Positions 15,976 to 24,850 of a stretch of DNA of 64,000 nucleotides are shown piece by piece. Source of the stretch: Eubacterium pyruvativorans (GTDB lineage: Bacteria; Bacillota; Clostridia; Peptostreptococcales; Anaerovoracaceae); contig NZ_FNBF01000009.1 in NCBI RefSeq assembly GCF_900102225.1, positions 1-64,000 on the forward strand, given 5' to 3'. Every line of letters begins with the position of its first letter. Positions within the stretch are counted from its first letter, which is position 1. Position numbers and translations under genes: made by a program. The notes under the pieces were generated by a model. The model saw only the letters and a program-made list of their open reading frames with translations, was not told where the DNA came from and made no database searches.

Positions 15976-17079
15976 CTACTTCGTCTTCTTCGCACTGCTG
16001 TAGATGTTGTCCACGACCTTGCTCAGCATGTATGCAGTCTTGAAGTCGTTTTCTTCACCGTACTTCTCGATGGTCATACCGTACTGGCTCTGGAAGGAGG
16101 ATTCGGTGTAACCCGCATTCTTCAGCATCTTCTTCAGATAAGCCTTGTACTGCTTGTCTGTCACCTTGATGCCTTCCTTCTTCGCAATAGAGTACATCAC
16201 GCACTTCTGCTTCACCACTGTCTTCGCATACTCGTTCGCCTTCTTGTTGAAGGTCTTCTCCGTCATGCCCTGGGCCTTCAGGAATGTCTTGAAGGACATG
16301 TTGTAGTTCTTCGCATAGTTCTTATACTGATTCGTGAACTTTTCCTTCTCGTATGCGAGCTGCTTCTTCGGGTACTTGCCCGTGCTCTTGGAAGCCGTGA
16401 CAACCTGAGACCACAGGTCGGATTTCACTTCGCTCAGAGCGGTGGCTTCCTTCTGCTTCGTCAGATAGTCCTTGATATACTTCTCGTAATCTTCCTTCGT
16501 GGAATACTTATTTCCTGTATTCTGCTTGATGAAGGCCGTGTCATACTTCGGTGTCACCGTGACCTTCTTCGCATTGATGGTCACTTCGAACACCGCCTTC
16601 TTATTTCTCAGCTTCTTGGTTCCGTAATCCTTCGGGAAAGTGAGGTTCAGCTTCACCTTGTCTCCCACCTTGTGGCCGATGAGACCGGACTCGAACCCCT
16701 TGATCATGGAGTTGGATCCCAGCGTCAGGTCGTAGTCACTGGCGGATCCACCGTCGAACTTCTTTCCGTCGATCTTTCCCACATAGGAAATATTCGCCAC
16801 ATCTCCCTTGGCCAGCGTGCCGGACTTCACCGACTTCTGGGTCTGGGCGGAAGTTCTCCGGGAGGTGATCTCCTGGTCGATTTCCTTCTGTGTGACACTC
16901 ACCTTCTTCGCAGTGTACTTCAGTCCCTTGTATTTCCCGACCTTGACATACTTGTCATAATTCAGGAATTTATAATTCGACTTCTCGAAAAATCCGATTT
17001 CAAAAAGTGTAACGAAAACTGCGCACACAGCGACCGCAAGGATGATAACTCCGATGATGATTTTCTTCGTCTTCGTCAT
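15976..17079 (-). CDS. Membrane-anchored FKBP-type peptidyl-prolyl isomerase, trigger-factor-like
   Basis: 367 residues: a cytoplasmic Lys tail and one membrane helix (about 7-29, no proper lipobox before the Cys), an FKBP domain (about 90-172, GDVANISYVGKIDGKKFDGG and GLIGHKVGDKVKLNLTFPKDYG) and a Lys-rich helical C-terminal region (about 180-360) resembling the chaperone domain of trigger factor/SurA. The ribosome-binding domain of trigger factor is missing, so this is probably an extracytoplasmic foldase for exported proteins. Monocistronic, with a consensus-spaced promoter (17140-17168) and a strong terminator. Confidence 0.85.
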   Translation of the reverse strand: MTKTKKIIIGVIILAVAVCAVFVTLFEIGFFEKSNYKFLNYDKYVKVGKYKGLKYTAKKVSVTQKEIDQEITSRRTSAQTQKSVKSGTLAKGDVANISYVGKIDGKKFDGGSASDYDLTLGSNSMIKGFESGLIGHKVGDKVKLNLTFPKDYGTKKLRNKKAVFEVTINAKKVTVTPKYDTAFIKQNTGNKYSTKEDYEKYIKDYLTKQKEATALSEVKSDLWSQVVTASKSTGKYPKKQLAYEKEKFTNQYKNYAKNYNMSFKTFLKAQGMTEKTFNKKANEYAKTVVKQKCVMYSIAKKEGIKVTDKQYKAYLKKMLKNAGYTESSFQSQYGMTIEKYGEENDFKTAYMLSKVVDNIYSSAKKTK

Positions 17080-17139
17080 GTTGATAACTTCTCCTTCGCA
17101 ATTTCATCTTCTGAACCGGAACTGACCGGCACGCTGTTC

Positions 17140-17168
17140 ATTATACCCCCGGCCTGTTGCTTTTTCAA
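17140..17168 (-). promoter_or_regulatory. Promoter of the foldase gene
   Basis: TTGAAA (17163-17168), a 17-nt spacer and TATAAT (17140-17145) on the minus strand, about 60 nt before the start. Confidence 0.8.
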
Positions 17169-17285
17169 ACGATCCTGGTGTTTCTTCATACAAAATACAA
17201 AATCGGCATCCGGTCGTCACAATGTCCATTTTTTCAGAATTAACACTATTATTTGTTTTTCAATCAGATTTCACTATTATTCCAC

Positions 17286-17314
17286 TTTACAGAAGATCGA
17301 ATATACGCTACAAT
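17286..17314 (+). promoter_or_regulatory. Promoter of the candidate small RNA at 17321
   Basis: TTTACA (17286-17291), 17 nt, TACAAT (17309-17314) on the plus strand in an AT-rich gap. No plus-strand gene follows. Confidence 0.6.
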
Positions 17315-17320
17315 CAGGTT

Positions 17321-17414
17321 GTCAAGGGGAGTTTCACTCCTTTTGAACGTTCTTTCTTAATAATAAATATCGCAACCGGAAACTCCCGCCTCTACGGTGG
17401 GAGTTTTCGGTTTT
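17321..17414 (+). ncRNA. Candidate small RNA, about 94 nt, with mutually exclusive hairpins
   Basis: The transcript expected from the promoter at 17286 carries a 5' hairpin around GGGGAGT-TTC-ACTCC (17326-17340) and ends in a hairpin at 17374-17412 (AACCGGAAACTCCC paired with GGGAGTTTTCGGTT) plus TTTT. The segment GGGAGTTTC (17327-17335) is also perfectly complementary to GAAACTCCC (17379-17387), the 5' arm of the terminator, so the two folds compete, as in an attenuator. No ORF or downstream plus-strand gene is present. The rest of the 17169-17455 gap shows nothing else. Confidence 0.5.
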
Positions 17415-17455
17415 CCGGCCCTTCTTCGGGCCGCTTCGTCGAATTTCACGCCGGA

Positions 17456-18295
17456 CTACCGCTTCAAGGGAAGGAGCTCCCGGAACCCGAAATCCAGTTT
17501 GGTTCTGTCATGGCAGTCGCTGGAGTAAATCACCGGGCAGCCCAGTTCTCCCAGCGCTTCCAGCAGGAACGGGGCGGGATACGGCCGGCTTCGGTATTTT
17601 TTTGCCATCCCCCCGGTGTTCACCTCGAAAACCGGACGGGGCCCGGCCCCCAGGATATCCCGCATTCCAGAGCGGGGGCAGACCCGGGTCTCCGCCAGTT
17701 TCCGGAGGCTGTGCAGCGCCGCCGCCCGGTACCAGTCCGCATCTTCATCAAACCACCGGTTCCCCTCATTGAACTTCGTCACCAGATCGAAATGGCCCAC
17801 AATGTCGGTGCCGGTCTTCCGCAGCACGTCGGCGGCCGTCTCATAGTAGCACTCCACATAGGCCCGCCAGTTTCCGCCGAACAGGCGGTTCACCCCGTCG
17901 GCCGCAATGTCCGCCGTGTCGTCCACTGCCAGATATTCGCCCCCGGCCTGCACATAGTGTACCGATCCGATTTCATAATCGTAGGGATAACCGGTGTTTT
18001 CGTTGTAATAATCCCGCTCCATGCCCAGCCGGATGTCGATCTTCCCCCGGTACTTCTCCCGGAGAGCCAGGATGCGGTCCCGGTATTCCCGCTCCCCCGC
18101 CTCGCTCATACAGCAGTCGATGTCCACTTCACAGTACCCGTGTCCGGAAAAACCCAGAACCCGGAAACCCTTCTCGACGGCTGTCCGCACCATGTCCTCC
18201 GGGTCATCCTTCCCGTCGCAGTAGCAGGTGTGGGTGTGGAGATTAATGTCTCCGTCCGGATTCAGAACCGGACTGCCCCAGGCATTTCGGATCAT
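17456..18295 (-). CDS. hisJ: Histidinol-phosphatase of the PHP family (HisJ type)
   Basis: Dephosphorylates histidinol phosphate. The 279 residues carry the PHP metal motif [14 protein letters not shown] near the N-terminus, [18 protein letters not shown], a VGHFDLV motif and a C-terminal YSSDCHD. The ATG overlaps the hisI stop by 4 nt (ATGA) and follows AGGAGG, so it is translationally coupled to hisI. PHP phosphatases are diverse, but placement after hisI supports the histidine assignment. Confidence 0.88.
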   Translation of the reverse strand: MIRNAWGSPVLNPDGDINLHTHTCYCDGKDDPEDMVRTAVEKGFRVLGFSGHGYCEVDIDCCMSEAGEREYRDRILALREKYRGKIDIRLGMERDYYNENTGYPYDYEIGSVHYVQAGGEYLAVDDTADIAADGVNRLFGGNWRAYVECYYETAADVLRKTGTDIVGHFDLVTKFNEGNRWFDEDADWYRAAALHSLRKLAETRVCPRSGMRDILGAGPRPVFEVNTGGMAKKYRSRPYPAPFLLEALGELGCPVIYSSDCHDRTKLDFGFRELLPLKR

Positions 18296-18672
18296 TTCGT
18301 TTCCTCCTCCCGCACCGGATAATTGAAGCAGGACACGGTTCCCAGATGACAGGCCGGACCGTCCGGATGAACCAGAACCACCAGTGCGTCCCGGTCACAG
18401 TCGGCGATAATGCGGGTCACATGCTGGAAGTTGCCGGACGTCTCCCCCTTGTGCCAGTACTCCTGCCGGGACCGGGACCAGAATACGGTCTGGCCGATGG
18501 CCAGGGTGCGGCGCAGACTCTCCGCATTCATATAAGCCAGGGTCAGCACCTGCTTCGTATCCGCATCCTGTACGATGGCGGGAATCAGTCCCCGGTCGTC
18601 GAATTTCAGATCTTCAATTCCCACCGGCGTCCCTTCCCGGCCGTCTGCTTCGATATATGTTTTCTCCTTCAT
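18292..18672 (-). CDS. hisI: Phosphoribosyl-AMP cyclohydrolase (HisI, monofunctional)
   Basis: Opens the purine ring of phosphoribosyl-AMP. 126 residues with [35 protein letters not shown] and the metal motifs [11 protein letters not shown] and [10 protein letters not shown]. The usual C-terminal HisE pyrophosphohydrolase domain is absent, and no separate hisE is in the window. AAGGACAGAAC precedes the ATG. A terminator upstream at 18715-18751 separates hisI-hisJ from the hisF end of the main operon, so these two genes may depend on read-through. Confidence 0.95.
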   Translation of the reverse strand: MKEKTYIEADGREGTPVGIEDLKFDDRGLIPAIVQDADTKQVLTLAYMNAESLRRTLAIGQTVFWSRSRQEYWHKGETSGNFQHVTRIIADCDRDALVVLVHPDGPACHLGTVSCFNYPVREEETK

Positions 18673-18714
18673 GTTCTGTCCTTTCCTGTCTTATCTCCGA
18701 TCCACCGGACCGGC

Positions 18715-18751
18715 TAAAACAAGGGCGCCGGACACCTGGTGTCCTGCGCCC
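18715..18751 (-). terminator. Terminator between hisF and hisI
   Basis: A GGGCGC-GGACACC stem with a 2-nt loop and one bulge (minus strand), followed by TTGTTTTA. It splits the histidine cluster into hisZGCBHAF and hisIJ. Confidence 0.8.
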
Positions 18752-18825
18752 GCATTCGTTTCGATTTCGCTCGATATTCTCATCTTCCGGCACGTTTTCT
18801 TTCGCTCCCCTACGGTTTCTTCCGA

Positions 18826-19584
18826 TTACAGCCGGACGTTGATCCCCTGACGGGCCAGTTCCTCCTTCAGGTCCCGGATGCTGACCTCCCCGAAGTGGAA
18901 GATGGAGGCCGCCAGGCCCGCATCGATTTCCGGAATCTCCCGGAACAGATCCACGAAGTCCTGAATCGAACCGGCGCCGCCGGAAGCAATCACCGGAACA
19001 TTGACTGCGTCTTCCACCGCCCGGAGCATTTCCAGGTCGAAGCCCTTCTTCACTCCATCGGTGTCAATGCTGTTTACCACGATCTCCCCGGCGCCGTGAT
19101 CCACACCCCGGCGGATCCAATCGATGGCGTCCATTCCGGTGTTGTCCCGGCCGCCCCGGGAGAACACCGTGAACCGGCCGTCCGCCCTGGCCACATCCAC
19201 AGACAGAACCACGCACTGGTTCCCGTAGATATTCGCCGCCTCTTCAATCAGGTCCGGATTCCGGATCGCACCGGAGTTGACAGAAACCTTGTCCGCCCCG
19301 CACTTCAGCACCCGGTCAAAATCCTGAATCGTGTTGATGCCGCCGCCCACAGAAAGCGGAATGAAGATGGTGGAGGCCACTTCCTTCAGGATGTCCGTGA
19401 ACAGCTGCCGTCCCTCGGCGGATGCGGTGATGTCATAGAACACCAGCTCATCTGCGCCGTGGTCACTGTAATACTTCCCCAGTTCCACCGGGGAGGATAC
19501 ATCGGTCAGCCCCTTGAAGTTCACACCTTTCACCACCCGTCCGTCTTTCACGTCCAGGCAGGGGATAATTCGTTTCGTAATCAC
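18826..19584 (-). CDS. hisF: Imidazole glycerol phosphate synthase subunit HisF
   Basis: TIM-barrel cyclase subunit that works with HisH. 252 residues starting [22 protein letters not shown], with the catalytic Asp in IPCLD and the second in [10 protein letters not shown], and a C-terminal [11 protein letters not shown] phosphate site. I start at GTG 19584, after AGAGAGGAAACA; the 10 codons further upstream overlap the hisA stop and do not match the family. It lies 10 nt after hisA. Confidence 0.96.
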   Translation of the reverse strand: MITKRIIPCLDVKDGRVVKGVNFKGLTDVSSPVELGKYYSDHGADELVFYDITASAEGRQLFTDILKEVASTIFIPLSVGGGINTIQDFDRVLKCGADKVSVNSGAIRNPDLIEEAANIYGNQCVVLSVDVARADGRFTVFSRGGRDNTGMDAIDWIRRGVDHGAGEIVVNSIDTDGVKKGFDLEMLRAVEDAVNVPVIASGGAGSIQDFVDLFREIPEIDAGLAASIFHFGEVSIRDLKEELARQGINVRL

Positions 19585-19594
19585 TGTTTCCTCT

Positions 19595-20317
19595 CTATTC
19601 TGCGAAGGTTTCAATGACTTCCTTCACATTCAGCGCACCGTTATAGAAGGCACGCCCGATCACAGCTCCGTCGATGCCCATGTCCGCCAGCGCATGGAGA
19701 TCCTCCATATTGGAGATTCCGCCGCAGGCCATGATATCCACGTAGCCCTTGTAATTCTTCACCAGTTTCCGGTACAGCTCCAGGTTGGTGCCGTTCATGG
19801 CTCCGTCCCGGGCGATGTCCGTGCAGACGATGGTGGATGCTCCATCCTCGATCAGCGCCTGAACCAGGTCGTCCACGGTAGTGGAGGTGACCTTCGTCCA
19901 GCCCTGCACCGCCACATTAGCCCCGACAATGTCGATGCAGATAGATACGTTATCGCCGTATTTCCGGATCATGCGGGCCGTAAATTCCGGATCTTCCACC
20001 GCCATGGTGCCGAAAATAACCCGCAGTGCACCGATCTGGGCATAGTCCCGGATAATCTCCTCATTGCGGATGCCTCCCCCGATCTCCACCTTCAGCCCGG
20101 TATTCTCGATGATGTCGCTGACTGCGGCGAAATTCGGCTGTGTGCCGTCCTTCGCACCGTCCAGATCCACGACATGCAGGTATTCTGCACCTGCCTTCTC
20201 GAAGTCCTGGGCAATTTCCAGCGGGTTATCGCTGTAAATCGTTTCCTTGCTGTAGTCACCCTGCAGCAGCCGGACTACATTGCCGCCGCGTAAATCAATC
20301 GCCGGAATAATTTTCAT
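19595..20317 (-). CDS. hisA: ProFAR isomerase HisA
   Basis: Isomerises ProFAR to PRFAR in histidine synthesis. 240 residues beginning MKIIPAIDLRGGNVVRLLQGDY, with the catalytic Asp of the PAID motif, VEIGGGIRNEE and a second catalytic Asp in CTDIARDGAMNGTN, a typical betaalpha8 barrel. ATG 20317 follows AGGAGG with 8-nt spacing; the in-frame GTG six codons earlier overlaps that site. It lies between hisH and hisF. Confidence 0.96.
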   Translation of the reverse strand: MKIIPAIDLRGGNVVRLLQGDYSKETIYSDNPLEIAQDFEKAGAEYLHVVDLDGAKDGTQPNFAAVSDIIENTGLKVEIGGGIRNEEIIRDYAQIGALRVIFGTMAVEDPEFTARMIRKYGDNVSICIDIVGANVAVQGWTKVTSTTVDDLVQALIEDGASTIVCTDIARDGAMNGTNLELYRKLVKNYKGYVDIMACGGISNMEDLHALADMGIDGAVIGRAFYNGALNVKEVIETFAE

Positions 20318-20398
20318 ACCTACAACCTCCTGCACACACCTCGCGGTCTCTCTCCTCAGGTCCGTTCCGCCGCACCGGTCCCCCGGCCTAAGCCGAAG

Positions 20399-21016
20399 TT
20401 ACAGCTCGCAGAACGCCTTCAGGATGCGAAGACCCACCTCACCGGACTTCTCCGGATGGAACTGGACGCCGTACACGTTTCCGTCGGCAACGGCAGCAGT
20501 GAGTTCTGCGCCGTAGTCGGTGGTTGCGATAACAGAATCGTCACAGTTCGTCCCGTAATACGTATGGACGAAGTAGACGAAGTCCCCTTCCTCCGTATTC
20601 CGAAACAGTTCGTTCTTCGGCTTATCTTTCGGAAAATGAAGAGCGTTCCAGCCGATCTGCGGCACATGGAATCCCGCAGGCACAACCGGCTCCATGGAGA
20701 CCACCTCGCCCCGGATCAGACCCAGGCCCTCGTATTCACCATACTCGAAACTGCGGTCGAACAGCATCTGCATACCCAGACAGATTCCCAGCAGCGGTTT
20801 CCCGGCTGCCGCCTGCTCCTTCACCACATTTCCCAGCCCGGTGTCCTTCAGCTTCTCCGCCGCATCCCGGAAGGCGCCTACCCCCGGCAGGATGACCTTC
20901 TCTGCACTGCGGATCTCCTCCGGATCTCCGGTCAGCCGGATATCCGCTCCGATCCGGGAGAAGGAACTCACCAGGGAGAAGATATTTCCGACGCCGTAAT
21001 CAACGATTGCGATCAT
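20399..21016 (-). CDS. hisH: Imidazole glycerol phosphate synthase glutaminase subunit HisH
   Basis: Class I glutamine amidotransferase that supplies ammonia to HisF. 205 residues with VILPGVGAFRDA, the nucleophile Cys79 in LLGICLGMQMLF, and the His/Glu pair in YGVQFHPEKSGEVG near the C-terminus. AAAGGAGAGCGGTC precedes the ATG. It lies 110 nt after hisB and 81 nt before hisA, in the main histidine operon. Identification is secure. Confidence 0.96.
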   Translation of the reverse strand: MIAIVDYGVGNIFSLVSSFSRIGADIRLTGDPEEIRSAEKVILPGVGAFRDAAEKLKDTGLGNVVKEQAAAGKPLLGICLGMQMLFDRSFEYGEYEGLGLIRGEVVSMEPVVPAGFHVPQIGWNALHFPKDKPKNELFRNTEEGDFVYFVHTYYGTNCDDSVIATTDYGAELTAAVADGNVYGVQFHPEKSGEVGLRILKAFCEL

Positions 21017-21126
21017 GACCGCTCTCCTTTCTTCGTAAACCGATTATTCTCATTTTACAATTCTTTTCTGTTCCGTGCAAGAAGCAGGATGCCTGCCCGG
21101 CGAGCTGCATTCCTTCCGGGGAGAAA

Positions 21127-21714
21127 TTACAAAACCCCTTTCGTGGAAGGAATCTCATCGGCGTGATCCGGGTCCACGGCGGACGCTTTCGCCAGGGTCC
21201 TGCCGAAGGCCTTGAACATGGCTTCAATGACGTGATGGGCATTCTCCCCGGACAGCTCCCGGAAATGCAGGGTCACATCGGAAGTTCTGGTGAACCCCAG
21301 GAAGAACTCCTTCACCAGCTCGGTATCGAAGTCCCCCACCTTCGCCTGAGGCATGTCCACATGAAATCCCAGAAACGAGCGGCCGGACACATCCACCGCA
21401 CAGATCATCAGCGTCTCGTCCATGGGCAGAATGATGTCCGCATAGCGGAAGATGCCCTTCTTCTCTCCGATGGCCATGGCATAGGCCTCTCCCAGGGCGA
21501 TGCCGATGTCCTCCACCGTATGATGATAGTCCACATCGGTGTCCCCGGTGCACTTCACCCGGAGACCGAATCTGCCGTGCCGGGCAAACAATGTCAGCAT
21601 GTGGTTCAAAAAACCGCAGCCTGTGTCGATCCGGGTTTCTCCCTCCCCCTCCAGATCCAGGGTCAGGTCGATATCCGTTTCGGCGGTGGTGCGTCTGATA
21701 GTACCGGTTCTCAT
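21127..21714 (-). CDS. hisB: Imidazoleglycerol-phosphate dehydratase HisB (monofunctional)
   Basis: Dehydrates imidazole glycerol phosphate. 195 residues with the two metal-binding repeats typical of the enzyme (DYHHTVEDIGIALGEA; ENAHHVIEAMFKAFGR) and GFLNHMLTLFARHG. No phosphatase domain is fused, which agrees with the separate hisJ. AAGGAGCTGCAA precedes the ATG; hisC ends 21 nt upstream. Confidence 0.96.
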   Translation of the reverse strand: MRTGTIRRTTAETDIDLTLDLEGEGETRIDTGCGFLNHMLTLFARHGRFGLRVKCTGDTDVDYHHTVEDIGIALGEAYAMAIGEKKGIFRYADIILPMDETLMICAVDVSGRSFLGFHVDMPQAKVGDFDTELVKEFFLGFTRTSDVTLHFRELSGENAHHVIEAMFKAFGRTLAKASAVDPDHADEIPSTKGVL

Positions 21715-21735
21715 TTGCAGCTCCTTTCCTTCTGT

Positions 21736-22806
21736 CTACGCTTCTTCCGCCAGGATTTCCCGGATCCCGCCGAACAGTACCTGCATCTCTTCCGGGGTAC
21801 CGATGGTGACCCGGTTCCAGTTGGTCACCTTCGGGCTGTAGTCGAAGTGGCGGATCAGGATCTTCCTCTCCTTCAGCTTCTCATACAAAACCTTCCCGTC
21901 CACCCGCTCGGAAGAAACAAACAGGAAGTTGGCCAGCGACGGCACCACGGCGAAGCCCAGTTCTTCAAAAACCTTCACGGCTTCTTCCCGGGTCTCCTGT
22001 ATTTTTCTGCAGTTTTCCCGGTAATAATCCGCCTCGTCCAGGGCTGCTGTTCCCGCCGCCGCAGAAACCGTATTCACGTTATACGGATTGGTGGAATACT
22101 TGATCTTCTCCAGATCCGCAATGACTGTTTCGGAGCCGATGGCGTATCCCAGCCGGGCGCCGGCCAGCGACCGGGACTTGGAGAAGGTCTGGCAGACAAT
22201 CAGGTTCTCGTAATCCTGCACCAGGGCCACGGCGCTCTCCGCACCGAAATCCACATAGGCCTCGTCGATCAGAACCACATGCTCCGGGTTCGTTTCGCAG
22301 ATCATCCGGATGTCATCCAGGGTGATCACCCGGCCGGTAGGTGCGTTCGGATTGGCGATCACCACCAGTTTCCCGGCATTGCGGTAGTCCTCCGGATCGA
22401 TGGTGAAGTCCGCCCGAAGCGGCACCTTGGTGTAATTCACACCGTGCAGTTCAGCGAAAACCTCGTAGAATCCGTAGCTGATTTCCGGAAACAGAACGCC
22501 GTCCTCCCCGAAAGACAGGAAGGCGAAATTCAGAATATCATCCGAACCGTTGGAAACGAAAATATTCCGCCGGGTGACGCCGTAGCGTTCCGCCAGTTTA
22601 TCCTTCAGTTTCACCGCATCCGGGTCCGAGTAGAGCCGGAGCCTTCTGGCCTGCAGCTGATCGCAGACCGCCTGCACGGTTTTCGGTCCCGCAGGATACG
22701 GGGATTCATTCGTGTTCAGCTTCGTATATACCGTATCTTTCGGCTGCTCTCCCGGTGTATATTCTTCCAGAGAGCGGTATTTCTGATTCAAAAAACTCTT
22801 TCTCAT
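21736..22806 (-). CDS. hisC: Histidinol-phosphate aminotransferase HisC
   Basis: PLP-dependent transaminase of fold type I making histidinol phosphate. 356 residues with NESPYPAGP, FVSNGSDDILN, ANPNAPTGRVITLDDI, VLIDEAYVDFG, the PLP lysine (K210) in CQTFSKSRSLAGARLGY and the C-terminal ILIRHFDYSPKVTNWNRVTIGTPEEM. AGGAGATCGATC precedes the ATG. It sits directly after hisG; the intervening hisD common in this type of operon is missing. Confidence 0.95.
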   Translation of the reverse strand: MRKSFLNQKYRSLEEYTPGEQPKDTVYTKLNTNESPYPAGPKTVQAVCDQLQARRLRLYSDPDAVKLKDKLAERYGVTRRNIFVSNGSDDILNFAFLSFGEDGVLFPEISYGFYEVFAELHGVNYTKVPLRADFTIDPEDYRNAGKLVVIANPNAPTGRVITLDDIRMICETNPEHVVLIDEAYVDFGAESAVALVQDYENLIVCQTFSKSRSLAGARLGYAIGSETVIADLEKIKYSTNPYNVNTVSAAAGTAALDEADYYRENCRKIQETREEAVKVFEELGFAVVPSLANFLFVSSERVDGKVLYEKLKERKILIRHFDYSPKVTNWNRVTIGTPEEMQVLFGGIREILAEEA

Positions 22807-22839
22807 GATCGATCTCCTGATTACTTTTTGTCTGTAAGG

Positions 22840-23478
22840 CTAAATCTGCGCCGCCAGGGCGTCCCGCATTGCCTCAATCTCCCGGGTCTTGAACTGGAAG
22901 GAGGACTTGTTGGCGATCAGCCGGGCACTGATCGGCACGATCTCCTCCACCACCTCCAGGTTGTTTTCCCGCAGAGTGCTTCCGGTTTCCACAATGTCCA
23001 CGATACAGTCCGAAAGGCCCACAATCGGCGCCAGTTCAATGGAGCCGTGGAGCTTGATCATGTCGATCTCCCGGCCCTTCTGATCGAAGTGGTTCTTCGC
23101 GATATTCATGAACTTGGTTGCAACCCGGAGGGTCCGTTCCTGGTCCTCGTGCCAGCCCTTCGGCGCCGCCACGCACATGCGGCAGCGGCCGATGCCCAGA
23201 TCCAGCAGTTCATACACCGGGGACTGGTATTCCAGCAGAATGTCCTTCCCGGCGATGCCCACATCGGCGGCCCCCCGCTCCACATATTTCACCACGTCGG
23301 TGGGCTTGACCTCGAAGTAACGGATGCCCACACTTTCGTTGACAAAGATCAACTTGCGTGTATCGCTCTTGATCTCCGGGCATTCGTAACCGGCTTTCGC
23401 CAGCATCTCATATACCTGATCGCCCAGCCGGCCCTTCGGCAGCGCCACACTGATCATCTGTCTGTTATTTTCTGTCAT
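22840..23478 (-). CDS. hisG: ATP phosphoribosyltransferase catalytic subunit HisG (short form)
   Basis: First enzyme of histidine synthesis. 212 residues, the short form lacking the C-terminal regulatory domain, with ALPKGRLGDQVYEML, GIAGKDILLEY and IVDIVETGSTLRENNLEVVE. It needs HisZ, which is encoded upstream and overlaps it by 14 nt. ATG 23478 has AAGGGG upstream; the frame extends 70 codons further within hisZ but that part is a shadow. HisG-HisZ stoichiometry is probably kept by translational coupling. Confidence 0.95.
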   Translation of the reverse strand: MTENNRQMISVALPKGRLGDQVYEMLAKAGYECPEIKSDTRKLIFVNESVGIRYFEVKPTDVVKYVERGAADVGIAGKDILLEYQSPVYELLDLGIGRCRMCVAAPKGWHEDQERTLRVATKFMNIAKNHFDQKGREIDMIKLHGSIELAPIVGLSDCIVDIVETGSTLRENNLEVVEEIVPISARLIANKSSFQFKTREIEAMRDALAAQI

Positions 23479-24661
23479 CGGTCTGCCCCTTTCTGTCCGG
23501 TCTCTGCCCTTCTCTGTCCGGTGCACCGCCGGCTCCCGGCATGCGCACCACCCGGCCGGCCCGGATACCCTTCGGCACCGCCCGTTCCACCAGAATCGTC
23601 TCTCCGCCCCCGGTGATCTCCCGGGACAAATCGACAATCGCTTCCGGTGAATCATCGTCTCCGTAGAGCAGAACCACGTCCACGTCATTCTTCCGGCTGT
23701 CCCCCGGCAGCATGTCCAGATAATCCAGGTAGACAGCGAACCCCAGGGCGCCGCCCTGCCGGTTCATCCGGCTCATGAGCCGGTCGTAGCGGCCGCCGGA
23801 CAGGATGCTCTGAGGAATGCCCCGGACGAAGCCCTGGAACAGAATGCCGCTGTAATAGGTCAGGTCGTTCACAATGCTGAAATCAATCTTCACCTGATCC
23901 CGGTACGGAGTGGAGGCGATGACACCGAACACCGTTTCCAGTTCCGCCATGGCCTTCCGGCCGCTGTACCCCAGGGGCAGCCGGTTGAGCTCCTCCCGGA
24001 CATCGTCGAAGGCGCCGTAGGCGCCAATCAGTGTGATCAGAGACTCCGCCACCATCCGGTCAATCTCTTCCTCCCGGCAGATCTTCTCGATCTCGCTCAG
24101 GTTCTTCTCTCCCACCGCCCGGATGATCCGGTTCTTCGTGCCCGGATCCCGGACCGGTTCCAGCAGATCACTGATCAGTCCCATGTGGGAAACCGCCAGA
24201 ACAGCATCTTGGGACAGGACGGCCAGGCTGGCTGCCGCCAGCATCGTCACTTCCGCCACCTGGTACTGGTCGATGTCTCCCATACATTCCAGACCGGTCT
24301 GCAGCATTTCCCGGTGCTGCAGGCTGTTCTTGGCGGAGCGGTAGACATTCTCGCTGTAGAAGAGCTTCCGGACCACCCCCGGCTCATACTTGTAATTCTT
24401 CACAATGGAGAGTGTCAGGTCCGGCTTCAGTGCCATGAGTTTTCCCCGGGCATCGCTGAAGGCGATGATGCTTTCCGTTTCGATGAAGTCCCGGTTCTTC
24501 AGGTAAAGTTCATATTCTTCAAATTTCTGCATCTTGTAACGGGCGTAGCCGTATTTCCGGTAGAGTTCGTGGAGCTCCAGACCGGCCCGTTCTTCCATGC
24601 TCATTCTGGTCTTGTCAATCTGTGACACAGCATAATCCTTTCTATTGTATTCCATCGTCAT
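23465..24661 (-). CDS. hisZ: ATP phosphoribosyltransferase regulatory subunit HisZ
   Basis: Histidyl-tRNA synthetase paralogue without aminoacylation activity that allosterically controls short HisG. About 398 residues with class II synthetase core segments (KPDLTLSIVKNYK, VVRKLFYSENVYRSAKNSLQHREMLQTGLECMGD, ILSGGRYDRLMSRM). The C-terminal tail (GGAPDREGQRPDRKGQTDDRK) is charged and low in complexity. The start is ATG 24661 or 24655; neither has a strong ribosome site. First gene of the histidine operon, 27 nt or so after the predicted transcript start, so there is no room for a T-box or leader peptide. Confidence 0.9.
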   Translation of the reverse strand: MTMEYNRKDYAVSQIDKTRMSMEERAGLELHELYRKYGYARYKMQKFEEYELYLKNRDFIETESIIAFSDARGKLMALKPDLTLSIVKNYKYEPGVVRKLFYSENVYRSAKNSLQHREMLQTGLECMGDIDQYQVAEVTMLAAASLAVLSQDAVLAVSHMGLISDLLEPVRDPGTKNRIIRAVGEKNLSEIEKICREEEIDRMVAESLITLIGAYGAFDDVREELNRLPLGYSGRKAMAELETVFGVIASTPYRDQVKIDFSIVNDLTYYSGILFQGFVRGIPQSILSGGRYDRLMSRMNRQGGALGFAVYLDYLDMLPGDSRKNDVDVVLLYGDDDSPEAIVDLSREITGGGETILVERAVPKGIRAGRVVRMPGAGGAPDREGQRPDRKGQTDDRK

Positions 24662-24694
24662 ACGCTTTTCGCTTTCGTGCTTTAATGCTTTATC

Positions 24695-24723
24695 ATAATA
24701 AACCACCCCGGTATCCCTGTCAA
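24695..24723 (-). promoter_or_regulatory. Promoter of the histidine operon
   Basis: TTGACA (24718-24723), 17 nt, TATTAT (24695-24700) on the minus strand, just before hisZ. Confidence 0.85.
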
Positions 24724-24770
24724 TACGGCAGTCGGTTGTTTTTCATTCTATGCACGAAGACGGGGAATGT

Positions 24771-24813
24771 CAAAAAAAACGAAAACAGCGCCCCGCAAAA
24801 CGATGCAGGGCGC
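24771..24813 (-). terminator. Terminator of the small membrane protein gene
   Basis: A GCGCCC-TGCA stem with one mismatch (24788-24813), followed on the minus strand by TGTTTTCGTTTTTTTT. Confidence 0.85.
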
Positions 24814-24850
24814 CGGAGGACGGCGGAACGCCGGTCCGGACCGGTTCATG

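Noticed and set aside
24661-24760. Histidine leader peptide or T-box ahead of hisZ
   Set aside because: The predicted transcript start is about 27 nt from the start codon, leaving no room.
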